DNA of 64,000 bases from Myotis daubentonii (taxonomy: Eukaryota > Chordata > Mammalia > Chiroptera > Vespertilionidae): NCBI RefSeq assembly GCF_963259705.1, contig NC_081842.1, positions 87,660,433-87,724,432 on the forward strand, in the 5' to 3' direction. Numbering within the stretch: position 1 is the first letter of the stretch; every line of letters starts with the position of its first letter. Both the position numbers and the translations under genes were made by a program. Under the pieces are notes generated by a model, which saw only the letters and a list, made by a program, of their open reading frames with translations, searched no databases and was not told where the DNA came from. Positions 34,462 to 46,815 of the stretch are shown piece by piece.

Positions 34462-36060
34462 TAATAAAATAACAAAATAAGATTTATCTAAAATAAACAA
34501 AATATTTTGTTTTTATAATTCATCTTTTTCTGAACTTTTGCCTGAAATTAAAGTTGTTTATTTTATCTTGCTTTTTCCCTCTTCTCTGTTTTTGTTGTTG
34601 TTCAGAATGCTACTTTTGATGCTAATAAAGGAAGTAAAAACCTCAAATATAAGCATTTCAAGTAGCAACTGTAAGAATAAAAGTACATAATCAGGGCCAT
34701 ATGAATTATGTACTCCATAAGCCAAATTAAATGGCAAAATTGCTTAAGTGTTAAGGGTTAGAGCTAATAAACTGAACATAATATCCTGTGTTCTATCCAT
34801 AAGAAAATTAAATTTTAATGATCCTGAGAGCTCACTGTTCAGGAATGTCACTCTAACTAATCATGTAAATGACATTTAAACTCTGAAACTGAGTGAAAAG
34901 TTAATCATCCTCTGCTATTGTTACTGAGTCCTAAGTGTACTAGTTGCTTCAGGCAATCTCTTTGGAATATCAGAATATTGACAGGTTATAACAATATGCA
35001 AGAAGTCTTGAGATGTGCAAAATCAGTCACTGATGAATGCCTTCATAAGTCACATTCTGCAGAACTTTATGCTAAAAAAGTATTTTAGACACTTCAGAAT
35101 TTATAATATCACTTTCTAAATGTATAAATTTTAGGCAAAACCCTTCTCACTAGGAAAATTATATCAAAGACTTAAGATACTGGTTCAGAGACACACTTAA
35201 GAAACTCAGTTTCCTTGTGAATATGTGAGACAGAATCTGAAAGAGGGAAGGAGAGAGAAAGAGAGGTGAGGGAGGGAATCAGATTGTCTCTGGTATTGAT
35301 CTCCCAGAAGCAGAGTTCCCAGACTTTCCCAGCTCACACAATGCTGTGGGTCTGCCTTCTCTCTATACTTCAGCACATTGGAGAGCTTTCGATTTTTTGG
35401 GTTTAGGCTGTGAAGAAGTGAAAAAGTTTTTTTCTGTGATTGGTTATTGCTGTTCTTCAATGAATCTTTTGAATAACTTGGATAATGTTTTTTTGGTGCT
35501 ATGGATTTGAAAGAGAGCAGGTATGAGATGGGATGTTATCACTGAGCTTTATAAAGAGAATTAATTGAAAAAAGCAATTGCTCAATAGAAAAAAACAAAG
35601 AAAAGGTGTTTATGGCAAGGATAGATAAAAAAAGTGACTGAGATGGCAACAAATCCAATAAAATCATTCTATAAATGATGACAGTCATGTGAATTTAGAT
35701 TAATATACCTAACAAATTATAAAATTCCATAAAATTGTAAATTAAAAATAAGTAAGGGTGAAAATGAGGAAAACATTTGAAAATCTAATTTGTAAAATAG
35801 ATACAGCTTTGCCTTGAAATTGGTGACTATTTCAGAGTTGAGTGTTAATAAGAAAAACTATTTTTAAAATAAAAAGCACTATGCACATGTACGGAATTGT
35901 TGATAGATGATTGACAGCAATGAACTTGGAGAAAGAAAACTCTGTGTGCAAGGTGAGTGCAGGGCTCTGCAGCAGGCGCGCAGTGATAACTGTCCGGTGG
36001 GCAGCAGGCAGGGAGATGTGCTGGGCATGGAGTCCTGGCATTAGCTGCAATTTTAATTCC
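34462..36060. other. Unique AT-rich DNA, no gene seen
   Basis: No repeat family or exon recognised. A short GAGA-rich segment lies near 35240-35275. Confidence 0.45.
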
Positions 36061-36067
36061 TGTTATC

Positions 36068-36113
36068 TGACAAAAAACAAACAAACAAACAAACAAAAAA
36101 AACAAAAAAAACT
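36068..36113. repeat. (CAAA)n simple repeat
   Basis: AAACAAACAAACAAAC passing into longer A-runs. Confidence 0.9.
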
Positions 36114-36295
36114 TGAGAAATAAGAACTAGACAACAAAATCACAAAGGGAGTGTCTTAAATAATTAGGACATCTATAATATATATACATATATAGATAGA
36201 TAATGACTATATGAATGAAATAAGAACATTATATGCTCTTCAACTAAATGCATGCCATTTAAGTAATTCTGTATTATTCCAAAACAACACTTACA

Positions 36296-36744
36296 TCCTA
36301 TACAATAAAAGCCTAATATGCTAAGTGTCCAGTCAGCATTTCAACTAATCAAAGTATAATATGCTAATGATATGCTAAGGCTGTTCAACTGCTCGCTACG
36401 ATGGGCACTGACCACCAGGGAAAATGCTCCAATTGGTAGGTTAGCTTGCTGCTGGGGTCTGAACCATCAGGACTGAGCCAGATGGGCCGTACACACCCTG
36501 GAGCCCTCCCACGGTCCCTCCCTAGATGGCCAAACTCCGACATTCCTCCCTGGCCCAGATTGTGCAATAGTGGGGTCCCTCAGCCTGACCAGCACCCTCT
36601 CTCAATCTGGGACTCCCCGGGGGGAGTAGGCCTAAGCTATCAGTTGGACATCCCCCAAGGGCTTCCAGACTGGGAGAGGGCTCAGGCCGGGCTGAGGGAC
36701 CTCCCCCCCGCCAAGTGCACAAATTTCATTCACCATGCCTCTAG
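36296..36744 (+). mobile_element. HeliBat-type Helitron
   Basis: 5' end TCCTATACAATAAAAGCC; 3' end GTGCACAAATTTCATTCACC then ATGCCTCTAG, with one damaged hairpin arm. Same subfamily as 10935-11405 (shared CTAATATGCTAAGTGTC start). Confidence 0.93.
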
Positions 36745-36757
36745 TTTTATATATATA

Positions 36758-38207
36758 CTAGGGACCCGGTGCATGAAATTCATGCACTGGGGTGGGTGTT
36801 CCTCAGCCCAGTCTGCCCCTCTCACATACTGGGAGCCCTCAGGGGATGTCCTAGTGATGGCTTTGGCCCGCTCCCTCCTCCCATTGGGGATAGGGCCTAA
36901 GCCGCAGTCTGGCCTCCTTTTGTGGGAGGTGACCCAGCTGATCAGGGGAAGGCACCAGCCCCATTACCCCACAGGTGCAGCCACTGCCAGTCACCGCAGC
37001 TACCAAGGTGTTTTCACCAAAACAGACTTCAGTCTCTTCACCATGAAAAAATGACAACTTTCTTTAGGCATTTTCAAGATGTGTCTTTCATAGGATATGA
37101 CATTTCTTTCTTTCTTTCTTTTTTTATCCTCACCTGAGGATATGTTTCCATTGATTTTTAGAGAATGTGGAAGAGAAAGGGAAAGACAGAGAGAAACATC
37201 AAAGTGAGAGGAACACTTTGATTGGTTGCCTCCTGCATGAGCCCTGACCTGGGCCCAGGCCAGGGAGCAGCCTGCAACCTAGGTACATGCCCGTGGTCAG
37301 AATTGAACTCAGACCCTGGCATTGGCAGGCCAAGGCATTATCCACTGAGCCAAATCGGCTAGGGCAGGATATGACATTTCTTAGTCCTCCAGCAGCCGAC
37401 CTTCTTTTTTTTTACCAGGAGTGTGGTGAAAAACCCTAGATCACCTTTTTGGATTTTTATTACCCAAGTTACTAAGAATATTACCAGTGGCATACAGGGA
37501 GCTTAACCAATGAGCGATCAGAAAAGGTGTTTCCTCCCTCTGTAGTTCACACCAATTGCCGGCTTGGCCCCTGCCCAGGCCTGATTACTCTGGCCCAGGC
37601 TTCAGGCCTGGGCAGGGGATCCCCATCTCCCCCCCATCACTGGCTCTGCCCCCGGCCCAGGCCTGACACCTCTGGCCTAGGCGTCAGGCCTGGGCAGGGG
37701 ATCCCCATCCTCCTCCGATCGCCAGATCGGCACCCCCGCCCAGGCCTGACGCCTTGGCCGGAGGCATTGATCCCCATCACTCTCTGATCACTGGATTGGC
37801 CCCTTGCCCAGGCCTGACGCCTCCGCCAGAGGTGTCAGGCCTGGGCAGGGGACCCCCAGACCCCTCCAATTTCCGGTTCCACCCCCTGCCCAGGCCTGAC
37901 GCTTCAGTGTTGACCCCCATCACCCTCTGATCGCCGGATCGGCCCCTTGCTCAGGCCTGACACCTCTGCAGGGGACCCCCATCTCCCCCCTGGTCACTGG
38001 CTTCTGGGCGGCTTCTGGGGCTTCTGGGGCCGGCCTGAGGCCCAGGATGGCAGCTTGCACTGGTGGCTGTGCTGTCCTACCCTGACTGCAGCATGCAAAT
38101 TAGCTGCCATCTTTGTTGGTGGTTAATTTGCATATCACGCTGATTAGCCAATGGGAGGCATAGCGAAGGTACAGTCAATTACCATGTTTGTCTATTATTA
38201 GATATGA
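36758..38207 (-). mobile_element. HeliBat-type Helitron with palindromic GC repeat and foreign-like core
   Basis: Left edge CTAGGGACCCGGTGCATG, arms GTGCATGAA/TTCATGCAC; right edge CATGTTTGTCTATTATTAGA. From about 37560 to 38000 it holds units with inverted arms around CCTGCCCAGGCCTGA. An AT-richer segment (about 36985-37550) is unlike Helitron interiors and may be captured. A Ves SINE (37109-37365) later inserted in it. Related to 45197-46242. Confidence 0.9.
37109..37365 (-). mobile_element. Ves SINE inside a Helitron
   Basis: Minus-strand head GCCCTAGCCGATTTGGCTCA, box-B-like GAGTTCAATTCTGACC, tail ending in ATATCCTCAGGTGAGGAT. Perfect 17 bp target duplication AGGATATGACATTTCTT at 37092-37108 and 37366-37382. 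Confidence 0.96.
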
Positions 38208-40531
38208 TATAAAATTAAGTTAATTATGTCATGGAGAATTTTTTTTTTTAGATAGTTTGATTTTCTCTGAATTTTACCTTCTCTTCAATTGAATTTATAG
38301 GAATAATTTACCTTCTACATTAAGAACCTTATCATATTTGATCAAAATATATTTTATAGAAATTATTTTACCATATACATGAAAGTGATGAGAAAGAATG
38401 TTTTTTAAGTTTCTTAATGTCAAAAAAAAAACCCCACACAAACAAAGGACATTCTCATTGTATTTTATATGTATTTCTTAAAGTAAAAATATAACCATAT
38501 TCTTTACAGAAATTTTTATTTGGTCTTAGGGGTTAGACTAGGAATGGGCAAATAAGACTCACATTTTGATTTTAGAACAAAAGCATAGTGGTCAGAAACC
38601 TGAGTTCTGTATTGTTTTCAATGCAAACTGCATTGGGTGTAAACTCTGACTCTTCCTGGCAGTCACTTGGGGATATTAGGCAGGCTTTGTGCCCTCTCGG
38701 TGCCACAGATACCAGATCTTCATTTGAGGAAAATAGAAGCACACATCTCCTAAAATTGGAATGAGCTTTGATGGCCTTCCGCTCATTTTGCACACATAAT
38801 ATTGGCTGCATAACTATTTGTATTTTTAACCCCCTTTTTCTTTTTCAGTCTTTCTTTTTCTCAACAAAATATATATCTAGCTTAAAAAAATCTAGCTAGG
38901 GAAGCATACCAGAATTTAGCTTTTATAGCATACAAATCCCCAACTATAACCCTAAAAGCTATACCTAGAAAAAAATCTAAATAAATTAATTAATATGGAA
39001 AATTAGGCACACTACCTACCAGCCAGCACCTTGAGGTCTGAGCCTGGTTAAGTAGCCCAGTCTGTGTGAAACTGTAGAACACTTGTTGTTTTCTTCTCTG
39101 TAAAACCATTGACATTTGTAGCATGGAAAGTCACTGAATGACTGTGGTGATACTTCCTGCAAATAATATACTTCTTTATCCAGGCCCCAAATTTGTCCAC
39201 TATTTTGTTTAACAGTTTCCTGAAATAAGTTGAATAAAAAAAAAAATCACTGGAACTAAAATATTCCCTCTAAAATCAGAATTTGACTTAATATGATTTC
39301 TTTCAAACTATATGAAATTAAGTAGCATTTCTATTGCAATTTACTTATTACCTTAAAGTTTTGCAATTGAGCAATGATTAACTGATCACAAATGATGTGA
39401 AATTACTTTCATTCTGGTTTTCCAAAGCCATAGTAGAAGAAATACTATATTTTGCTCATGTAGTTTTTTTGTTTTAAATACATATAAGAAATTATAATAA
39501 CTAAGATCTAAACTTATTTAGTTGACAAGACATGGCACACAGTTCTAAATATTGTCATATCATTCTTCTTTCTGAGATGCACTATGTTTAGAACAATTTA
39601 TTCTTTTCTAAAGTAATACTTAAATAATCAAATCATTTGAGTTTTCTTTCAGACTTGTAGCAGAAGCATTGTTTAATACAGGAATGGAAAAACAGCCTGC
39701 TGTAATGGTCAAATTAATGCCTCATCCTAACCTCATCCAGTTTTCAAGGAGTTTATTGTTCATCCTTATTTCCTCTTATTAAGAGTAATAGACTTAACAA
39801 TGACTGTCTGTGAAAGACAGTCTTCAGTTTTACAACCTTGCTCAAGCTACTTACCATTGTAATCTGTTAGTAACTCTTTTTAAGAAGATTTCAGAAAACA
39901 AGTTTTCTGATATTCCTCTTCTTGAAATTGCTTTTCTTCGGGGTCTTCCTCTCGTGTAATATAAAGTATGAATGAAATAAAACGAACAAGATAAATCTTT
40001 GAGAAAGAGTGGATAACATGAAAAAATGGTATCATAATTAATGACAGAAAATGTCCCTCAAAAAAAGAATTCCAGTGAAAAGACTAGATGAGAGATCTTT
40101 TTAATTGCTAACATGAAAAAAAAGTGCAGGAGGTAGTGGTTCCACGCAGGGGCACAAATACTTGCCCAGCACTCACTGTTAACCTCTCAGCTGTATATTT
40201 CTCTGCAATACTTTGATTCCTAGGCAAACTTCAAAACTGTTGCATTCAATTATCCTTTCAAGCTTGCTACATTCATTCCTCCTTTGATCATAGCAGATGA
40301 GTTCCTTTCCAGGAATTTGCTCAGCAGAGGAGATCCACTTCCCAAGGACATTGTGTCTCTCTGGAAACAATCTGCATCTAGTGACTGCTCAACCGGGCAT
40401 GTAAAGGCTCCTTGCCCTCAAATGGCCTTTTCTAAAGGGACCAAGTTCCAGAGCTCCTGAGGATCAATTGAGGCCTTTTTGACTCATCCCAACTCAATCT
40501 TGACTCTGCCTGTTCTATTAACTGTAGTTCC
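38208..40531. other. AT-rich unique DNA, no gene seen
   Basis: No known repeat or coding signal. Several A- and T-runs. Frames at 38572-38811 (-) and 40179-40370 (-) look accidental. Confidence 0.45.
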
Positions 40532-40870
40532 TGCTGTGGTCTGAATGTTTGTGTCCTCCCCAAATGCATGTTGAAATCCTAACTCCTTTGGGAGTTGGTT
40601 AGTTCATGAAGGCTCCACCCTCATGAATGAGATTAGTTGCCTCATGAAAGAAACCAGAGAAAGCTCTCGTGCTGCCTTCTACCAGGTGAGAACACAGCAA
40701 AAACATGCTGCCTCTGAACCAGAAAGTGGGCTCTCACCTGACACCCAATCTGTCAGCGTCTTCATCTTGGACTTCCCAGCCTCCAGAACTGTGAGAAATG
40801 AACTTTCATTTGTAAGTCACCCAGTTAATGATCTTATTGTTATGGCAGCCAGAACAGACTCAGACACTTC
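40532..40870 (+). mobile_element. MLT1-type (ERVL-MaLR) LTR
   Basis: Starts TGCTGTGGTCTGAATGTTTG and follows the MaLR LTR order: CAAATGCATGTTGAAATCCT, CACCCTCATGAATGAGATTA, GTGAGAACACAGC, then CTTGGACTTCCCAGCCTCCA, GAACTGTGAGAAAT and GTTATGGCAGCC near the end. Solo LTR of an old endogenous element; no internal genes. The 94-codon frame inside is not coding. Confidence 0.82.
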
Positions 40871-41214
40871 CTTTTCGTTACTGGTCTTGAAGGTATCCCC
40901 CCAATAAACTTCTTAAACCTATGGTCAAAGTCTATTCCCCAGGAAACCCATCCTGGGACACAGTTCTAGATTTTTATTTTCCTAGCTTCGATTTCAGCAG
41001 AAAAAATAGCTTCCCTTTCATATTACGTCAAATAAAACCCTGGAAATGATGCTCATTATCCTGACTGTGATGCTGATCATTCCGGACGGACAGCAGAATA
41101 ACAGACAGTTAAAACCAACCAAACCTTGTGTTCTCCTCTAGAGCTGCTGGGGATGAAAGATAATAGGACAACCCCACCCAAAGGCATAAACTGGGAGCAA
41201 AGAAGGATGGTTCC
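40871..41214. other. Short unique interval
   Basis: No gene or repeat recognised. Confidence 0.5.
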
Positions 41215-41238
41215 TGTGTGTTTGTGTGTGTATATGTA

Positions 41239-41289
<51 letters not shown>

Positions 41290-41290
41290 T
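41215..41290. repeat. (TG)n-(TA)n microsatellite
   Basis: TGTGTG with TATGTATG interruptions leading into TATATA. Confidence 0.97.
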
Positions 41291-41457
41291 CCAACTTAAA
41301 TGTTTTATCATTTTACTCTTATATTAATATAAGACAAAAATAAAGATAATGATAGTTAACATTTATTTTCTTAATCAAGCTCTAGTAACTGCACTACATT
41401 ACACAAACACATGGACTTGTTTATCTTTAATTTTATTCACACATTTTATATTAACAA

Positions 41458-41895
41458 CTAGAGGCCTGGTGCACAAAAATTTGTGTACTCTGGGGGAAGA
41501 GGGGGTCCCTCAGCCCGGCCTGTGCCCTCTAGCAGTCTGGGACCCCTTGGGAGATAACGACCTGCTGGCTTAGGCCTGCTCCCGGGTGGCAGAGGGCAGG
41601 CCCAATCCCTAGGTGCAGCCCCTGGTTGGGCTCAGAGCAGGGCCGATTGGGGGGTTGGGGCACCACCCCTGTCACACTCAAGGCAGGGTCGATGGGGAGG
41701 TTGTGGCGCGACCCCGTCACACACAGAGCAGGGCCCGGGGGGGGGGGGGTTGGGTGCTGCACCCTGTCACACACAGAGCAGGGCTGATCAGGGTGTTTGG
41801 GCGCTGCCCCCTGTCATGCTGATCCCGGTGCCGGGAGGCCTCCCGGCTCCGCTGATCCCGGTGCTGGGAGGCATATTACCCTTTTACTATATAGA
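41458..41895 (-). mobile_element. HeliBat-type Helitron, hairpin-bearing half of composite 4
   Basis: Left edge CTAGAGGCCTGGTGCAC, arms GTGCACAAA/TTTGTGTA; right edge CCCTTTTACTATATAGAA. Has four or five units of the CCCTGTCACACACAGAGCAG minisatellite also found in 31669-32394. Confidence 0.93.
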
Positions 41896-42491
41896 ATAGA
41901 GGCCTGGTGCATGGGTGGGGCCGGCTGGTTTGCCCTGAAGGGTGTCCTGGATCAGGGTGGGGGTCCCCACTGGGGTGCCTGGCCAGCCTGGGTGAGGGGA
42001 TGATGGCTGTTTGCAGCTGGTCACACACCCTTCAGGGTGGGGGTCCCCACTGGGGTGCCTGGCCAGTCTGGGTGAGGGGCTGAGGGCTGTTTTCAGGCTG
42101 GGGGTAACTGAACTCCCAAACACTCCTTTTTTCCTTTTTTTTTTTTTATTCTGGGCCAGCTTTACCTTGAGGCTTGGCTCCAGCACTTAGGCCTCAGCTG
42201 CTGAAAGTAGGTTTCTGGCCTTTGCATACAATGTTGCGAATCTGCTGGCTGAAGTCCAGAGGTATTTGTTACAATGTTTGAAACTGCAGGCTCAGAGGCC
42301 TGCATGCAGCTGCAGGCGGGGAACGTTGGTTTCCTCCATCACTGAGGCAAACAAGCCTCATGTTAGTTTCAAGCTGCCTGGCTGCCGTCCGCCATCTTGG
42401 CTGACAGTTAATTTGCATATCTCTCTGATTAGCCAATGAAAAGGGTAGCGGTCGTACACCAATTACCATGTTTCTCTTTTATTAGTGTAGA
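41896..42491 (-). mobile_element. HeliBat-type Helitron, hairpin-less half of composite 4
   Basis: 3'-end-like TAGAGGCCTGGTGCATGGG without second arm; right edge TCTCTTTTATTAGTGTAGA. Two copies of the 80 bp CTGGGGTGCCTGGCCAG unit at its left side. The rest matches 31032-31668 in reverse. Confidence 0.91.
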
Positions 42492-43342
42492 TGATTCTAT
42501 GAGCCAGGGAATAAAACTCCCAATTTACTGACAAGAAAATTGAGGGAGGCTCAGTGTGGTTATATATATTGCCGGGACTACATAATTAGTATTTATTATC
42601 CTTTGCTACTCTTTTATGGTCTCCATCACAGTTCCAAAACTAAACTAAATTTCTTCATAAATATACATGAGTGTTTGTGGTAGATTGTATTACTTTTTGC
42701 TGAATATTCAAGTTCCCTTCACTGAATACTTCTTCCAGGGGAAGCATTATATAGCTGCTTCCTTTTGAAGTCAGGAGTGTATAAGAAATTTGGCCAATGA
42801 AATTTAAGTGTCACTTCCGGGAATGAGCTTTTCGATCTAAATATATTTGCCACCATGCTAACAGTGCCCCAAATGGAGACTGTTCCAACAGCCTGTACTC
42901 CAAAATGAAGATAAAGTGCAGCAGAGCCAGAAATAGATATTTGGTATTACCAAGAAGCATACTTTTATTCATAGAGTTTTGAATCAAAAACAGTTACAGT
43001 AATAAGCATTGCCATTTTTCTGAACATTGAGACTCCTCTGAATAACTTACTTGTGAACTTCTGACAAGTAGAAATTGGTCAGATATTGGGAAACATGACC
43101 AGAAACAGTTAAATGTCACAATTTTTCAAAAGGTAAATTCATATATCTATATGGTAATAAATTTGACATTGATAAAAATGTATAACGCAAAGAAATAGAC
43201 TGAACATTATGAACCAGAATAGATTCTCTGAGGTTACATGATTCTACCTTTTAAATGATTAAGGTTACACAGTGTACATAGTGCATTTGAAATTTGCACC
43301 AATAATACACAAACACATGGGCTTCCTTTTTCTTTTCTTCTT
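42492..43342. other. Unique DNA, possible MIR
   Basis: About 42505-42595 (TACTGACAAGAAAATTGAGG) is weakly MIR-like. Otherwise no signal. Confidence 0.4.
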
Positions 43343-43542
43343 TTAAATATTTTTTTTTTAATTTTTTTAGAGGGAGAGAGAGATATTGATGTGAGAGACA
43401 AACATCAGTAGGCTGCCTCCTGTATGCAACCCTTACTGGGGATAGAACCTGCAACCTGGGTATGTGCCCTGACTGGAAATAAATCCGATGACCTTTCAGT
43501 TCTTGTGATGATGCTCAACCAACTGAACCAAACCTGCCAGGG
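43343..43542 (-). mobile_element. Ves SINE, diverged
   Basis: Minus-strand head CCTGGCAGGTTTGGTTCAGT; tail of A/T runs at the left (complement of TTTTAAATATTTTTTTTT). Flanks CTTCCTTTTTCTTTT and ACTTCCTTTCTCT resemble a decayed target duplication. Confidence 0.88.
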
Positions 43543-43599
43543 ATTTACTTCCTTTCTCTAAGTGCAAAGAGTTCCAGTATCTGTTTTCATCCTATAAAA

Positions 43600-43700
43600 C
43601 AGGTATTACTCCTGTTAGAAATGGGTAAATTAAAGCTCAGAAACTTCAAATAATTTTCCCAATTTCACACAGTGAACAAATTTGATTTGAAGCTAAGATA
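43600..43700 (+). mobile_element. MIR fragment
   Basis: AAATGGGTAAATTAAAGCTCAG, then TTCACACAGTGAACAAATTTG, in the order of the MIR core (GAAACTGAGGCTCAGAG ... GTCACACAGC). Confidence 0.7.
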
Positions 43701-45196
43701 GACAGGATGGAAAAATAAATGCTTGGCTCATACAGAGTACTTAAGTAAATTCATAGATGACAGAAAACTTTACCCTCAAATTATTGATTACTCTGAGCCT
43801 GGACTTGCTCAGTCTGAGAACATAGTCTCTTTAACAAAGGAAAGTATTACCCCAAATTCCCTTTCAATCTGTCTTCTCTGTGGTGTGCTTTGCAGTTTAG
43901 AAATAGAAATGTGTATTCTATGCATGTATTACTATATTTTTACTTTGTAGAAAATATAGTTTATTCTCCACCCCCTAAATGCATAGGATATCTTTTTAAA
44001 AAAACTATAAATGCCAGAATTAAATCAATTGGTCATTCTTGTACTAATTAATCAAGGCACATAGAACATTTGTTGTCACCAACAAAGATTGGGATTTCTG
44101 GTTATCTCTAAAACTTACTTTTTATTATGTGACAGAAAATGACATATTTTTAAAATAAGCTTCCTTCACAGATTCCCCATACCTGTCGGAATCTGTTATT
44201 CTGCTGATATTTCAGAAGTGGAAGCTGTCTGAGTTCTCTTTCTTCACTTCCATGTGTTCCATCAGATAAAATGTCCTATACCCTGCAAATACTGCTTTCA
44301 CAGTGTCTTCCATCTGATCGCTCTTCTCTTTGTTTATTGCAGAATTCCTATTTATCCTAGTATAAGCAAATTGAGTAAAGCAAACAACCCAGACAACTCC
44401 AATGTCTGTAGTTCAACAAAATGAAATGTTGTGTCTTGGTCACGTCACAGTCTGATGAAGACTGCATGTCTCCTCTGGCAAGTTCCCTTTTAGGAGTGTA
44501 TATGAGAAATGAGGCTTACATTATTTCATACCTCCTTTATCTACAGCCCTTCAAATGCTGCTACATTGGTTGGACAGAGAAAAGGTGAATGACCAAGTAA
44601 ATCATTTTATATCTGAGGCTAATCACATCTTCCCTTATCCAAAATATTATAGACCACCCAGAATTTGTCACAAAGTCCAAGAATAAGTAATATTTGGCCT
44701 GAAAAATTATATTGATTTTTTCCAGTTGACACAGAAAGAGAAAATGAGTTTGCTGGGCCTATTACATTACTTCAGCCACTATACCTCTGGAAATATTTAC
44801 TATCTCCTGAGTTTACTATGTTGCTATTGTCAATTTTATTTTTTAATTTATCTTATAATTTTGCAGAGACATTTCATAATAATTTATTTTGTCACTCAAA
44901 CAGTTTTTTAGGTTTAGTCATTCAGTATCCATTTATAGGGTAAAAGCAACAAAACATATTATATTGGCTTTAGCTATTACATCTAATTAACAATTGAATC
45001 TACAGTAATACATATACAAATGAATTAACTACCATTATAACTCTAATTATTATGATATATAATAAGTAGTAGTTGAAAAAGGAGAGCAAATTACACATAT
45101 ATAAAATTAAAACAGTTGGCAAAATACGAATAATTGATTTAGGAATAAAGGTGTCTATGTGTAAGTTAGCATTCAGAGATAGATCAATATTAAGAA
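43701..45196. other. AT-rich unique DNA, no gene seen
   Basis: No recognised repeat, exon or RNA gene. Short frames at 43723-43950 and 44726-44911 look accidental. Confidence 0.45.
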
Positions 45197-46242
45197 CTAG
45201 GGGCCCGGTGCACGAAATTCGTGCACTGGGTGTGTGTGTGGTGGGGGGGGAGTGTCCCTCAGCCCAGCCTGCCCCCTCTCACATACTGGGAGCCCTCAGG
45301 CGTTGACCCCCATCACCCTCCAATCGCAGGATCGGCCCCTTGCCCAGGCCTGACGCCTCTGACAGACGTGTCAGGCTTGGACAGGGGACCCCCATCTCCC
45401 CCTGATCACTGGCTCTGGCCCCTGCCCAGGCCTGAGGCCTCTGGCCCAGGAATCATGCCTGGGCAGGGGACCCCCATCTCCCTCTGATCGCTTGCTCCAC
45501 CCCCCACCCAAGCCTGACGCCTCTGACCCAGGCTTCAGGCCTGGGCAAGGGGACCATCATATCCCCCCAATCCCTGGCTCAGCCCCCCGCCCAGGCCTGA
45601 TGCCTCGGCCAGAGGAGTTGACCCTCATCACCCTCCGATCACCAATCACCGGATCGGCCCCTTGACCAGGCCTGAGGCCTCTGGCAGAGGTGTCAGGCCT
45701 GGGCAGGGGACCCCCAGCTCCCCGTGGTTGCAGGCTCCGCCCCTGCCCAGGCCTAACACCTCTGGCCTAGGCGTCTGGCCCGGGCAGCGGGGACCTGCAG
45801 CTGCAGCGGCCCCGCGATCATGGGCTCCGCTTTAGGCCCAGGCAAGGGACCCCTAGCTCCCGGGACTGCCAGCTTCGACCATGCCCAGCTCCCATCTCTG
45901 GCTCCACCCCTACTTCCTGCTATCACTGGCCAGGGCGGCAAAGGCACCTGATTCTCCGATCATGGCTGGGGGGCAGGGCAAAGGCGGCCCCAGGGCCGCC
46001 TTTGCCCTGCCCCCCAGCTCTTAGCTCCCCCCTGGGTTTCCAATCACTGTCAGTGGCAGGGGGCTTCTTCCTGCTTTCCCTTTCGCCTCCCTGCATTGTG
46101 CCTACATATGCAAATTAACCGCCATCTTGTTGGCAGTTAACTGCCAATCATAGTTGGCAGCTAATTTGCATATAGCCCTGATTAGCCAATGAAAAGGGTA
46201 TCGTCGTACGCCAATTACCATTTTTCTCTTTTATTAGATAGA
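45197..46242 (-). mobile_element. HeliBat-type Helitron with palindromic GC repeats
   Basis: Left edge CTAGGGGCCCGGTGCACGAA, perfect arms GTGCACGAA/TTCGTGCAC; right edge TTTTTCTCTTTTATTAGATA. About 45300-45800 is a tandem of roughly 100 bp units with CCCAGGCCTGACGCCTCTG and its partial complement TCAGGCCTGGGCAGGGGACC. A further palindrome (GGCAAAGGCGGCCC / GGGCCGCCTTTGCC) lies at about 45978-46005. Confidence 0.93.
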
Positions 46243-46815
46243 TATCCAAAAGATCGTAAATGCTCATTTTGAACTTTCTGGTGGCAGCCACAACTTTCCA
46301 ACCACAAAAAGAGGGGGTTTGGTATCTGGGGCCACTCTGACCAAAGAACTTTTGGGTGACAATTCTGTGTGGATTTCTCCCATTTTTGCCTGGTGTGGGC
46401 ATTTAGAGCAAAGGCGTGGTTGAATAATAACCATGCTTTGGAAGCTAGTGTCTCCCTAGAGACAGAGATCCCAGGATATCCTAGAAAGTAATGTACCTTC
46501 TTCACCCTGGAAACTTTGTTATGTTCAAAGGAAAGGGGTAACCTATTTCTTTGGAGAGGACAATGGGCGGATGTACGGACAAATATAAGAGCTCCCCATC
46601 ACCTAATGTGAGCTTTCCCTCCTGTGGTGGGACCTCGAATTGCCCTGGGGGAATGTGTGTAGGAGGAGCAGATGCACCTGCTCAGGCTGCTGCTTGTTGC
46701 TGTAATAAATTGTGTCTCTAACCAGGATTCTGTATTCTTCTGTCAGTATGTGTCCATGAATCTGAAGCAGGCTTACCTACTCGTATTAGTTTGCAAACAG
46801 GGTCAAGCCTTAGGC
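46243..46815 (+). mobile_element. Candidate solo LTR of an endogenous retrovirus
   Basis: It has promoter-like and terminator-like parts in LTR order: AAATATAAGAGCTCCCC (TATA-like, 46581) and TGTAATAAATTGTGTCTC (AATAAA at 46704), followed by a U5-like pyrimidine-rich stretch. No gag, pol or env is seen. The TG...CA ends and target duplication could not be fixed, so it may be something else. Confidence 0.5.
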
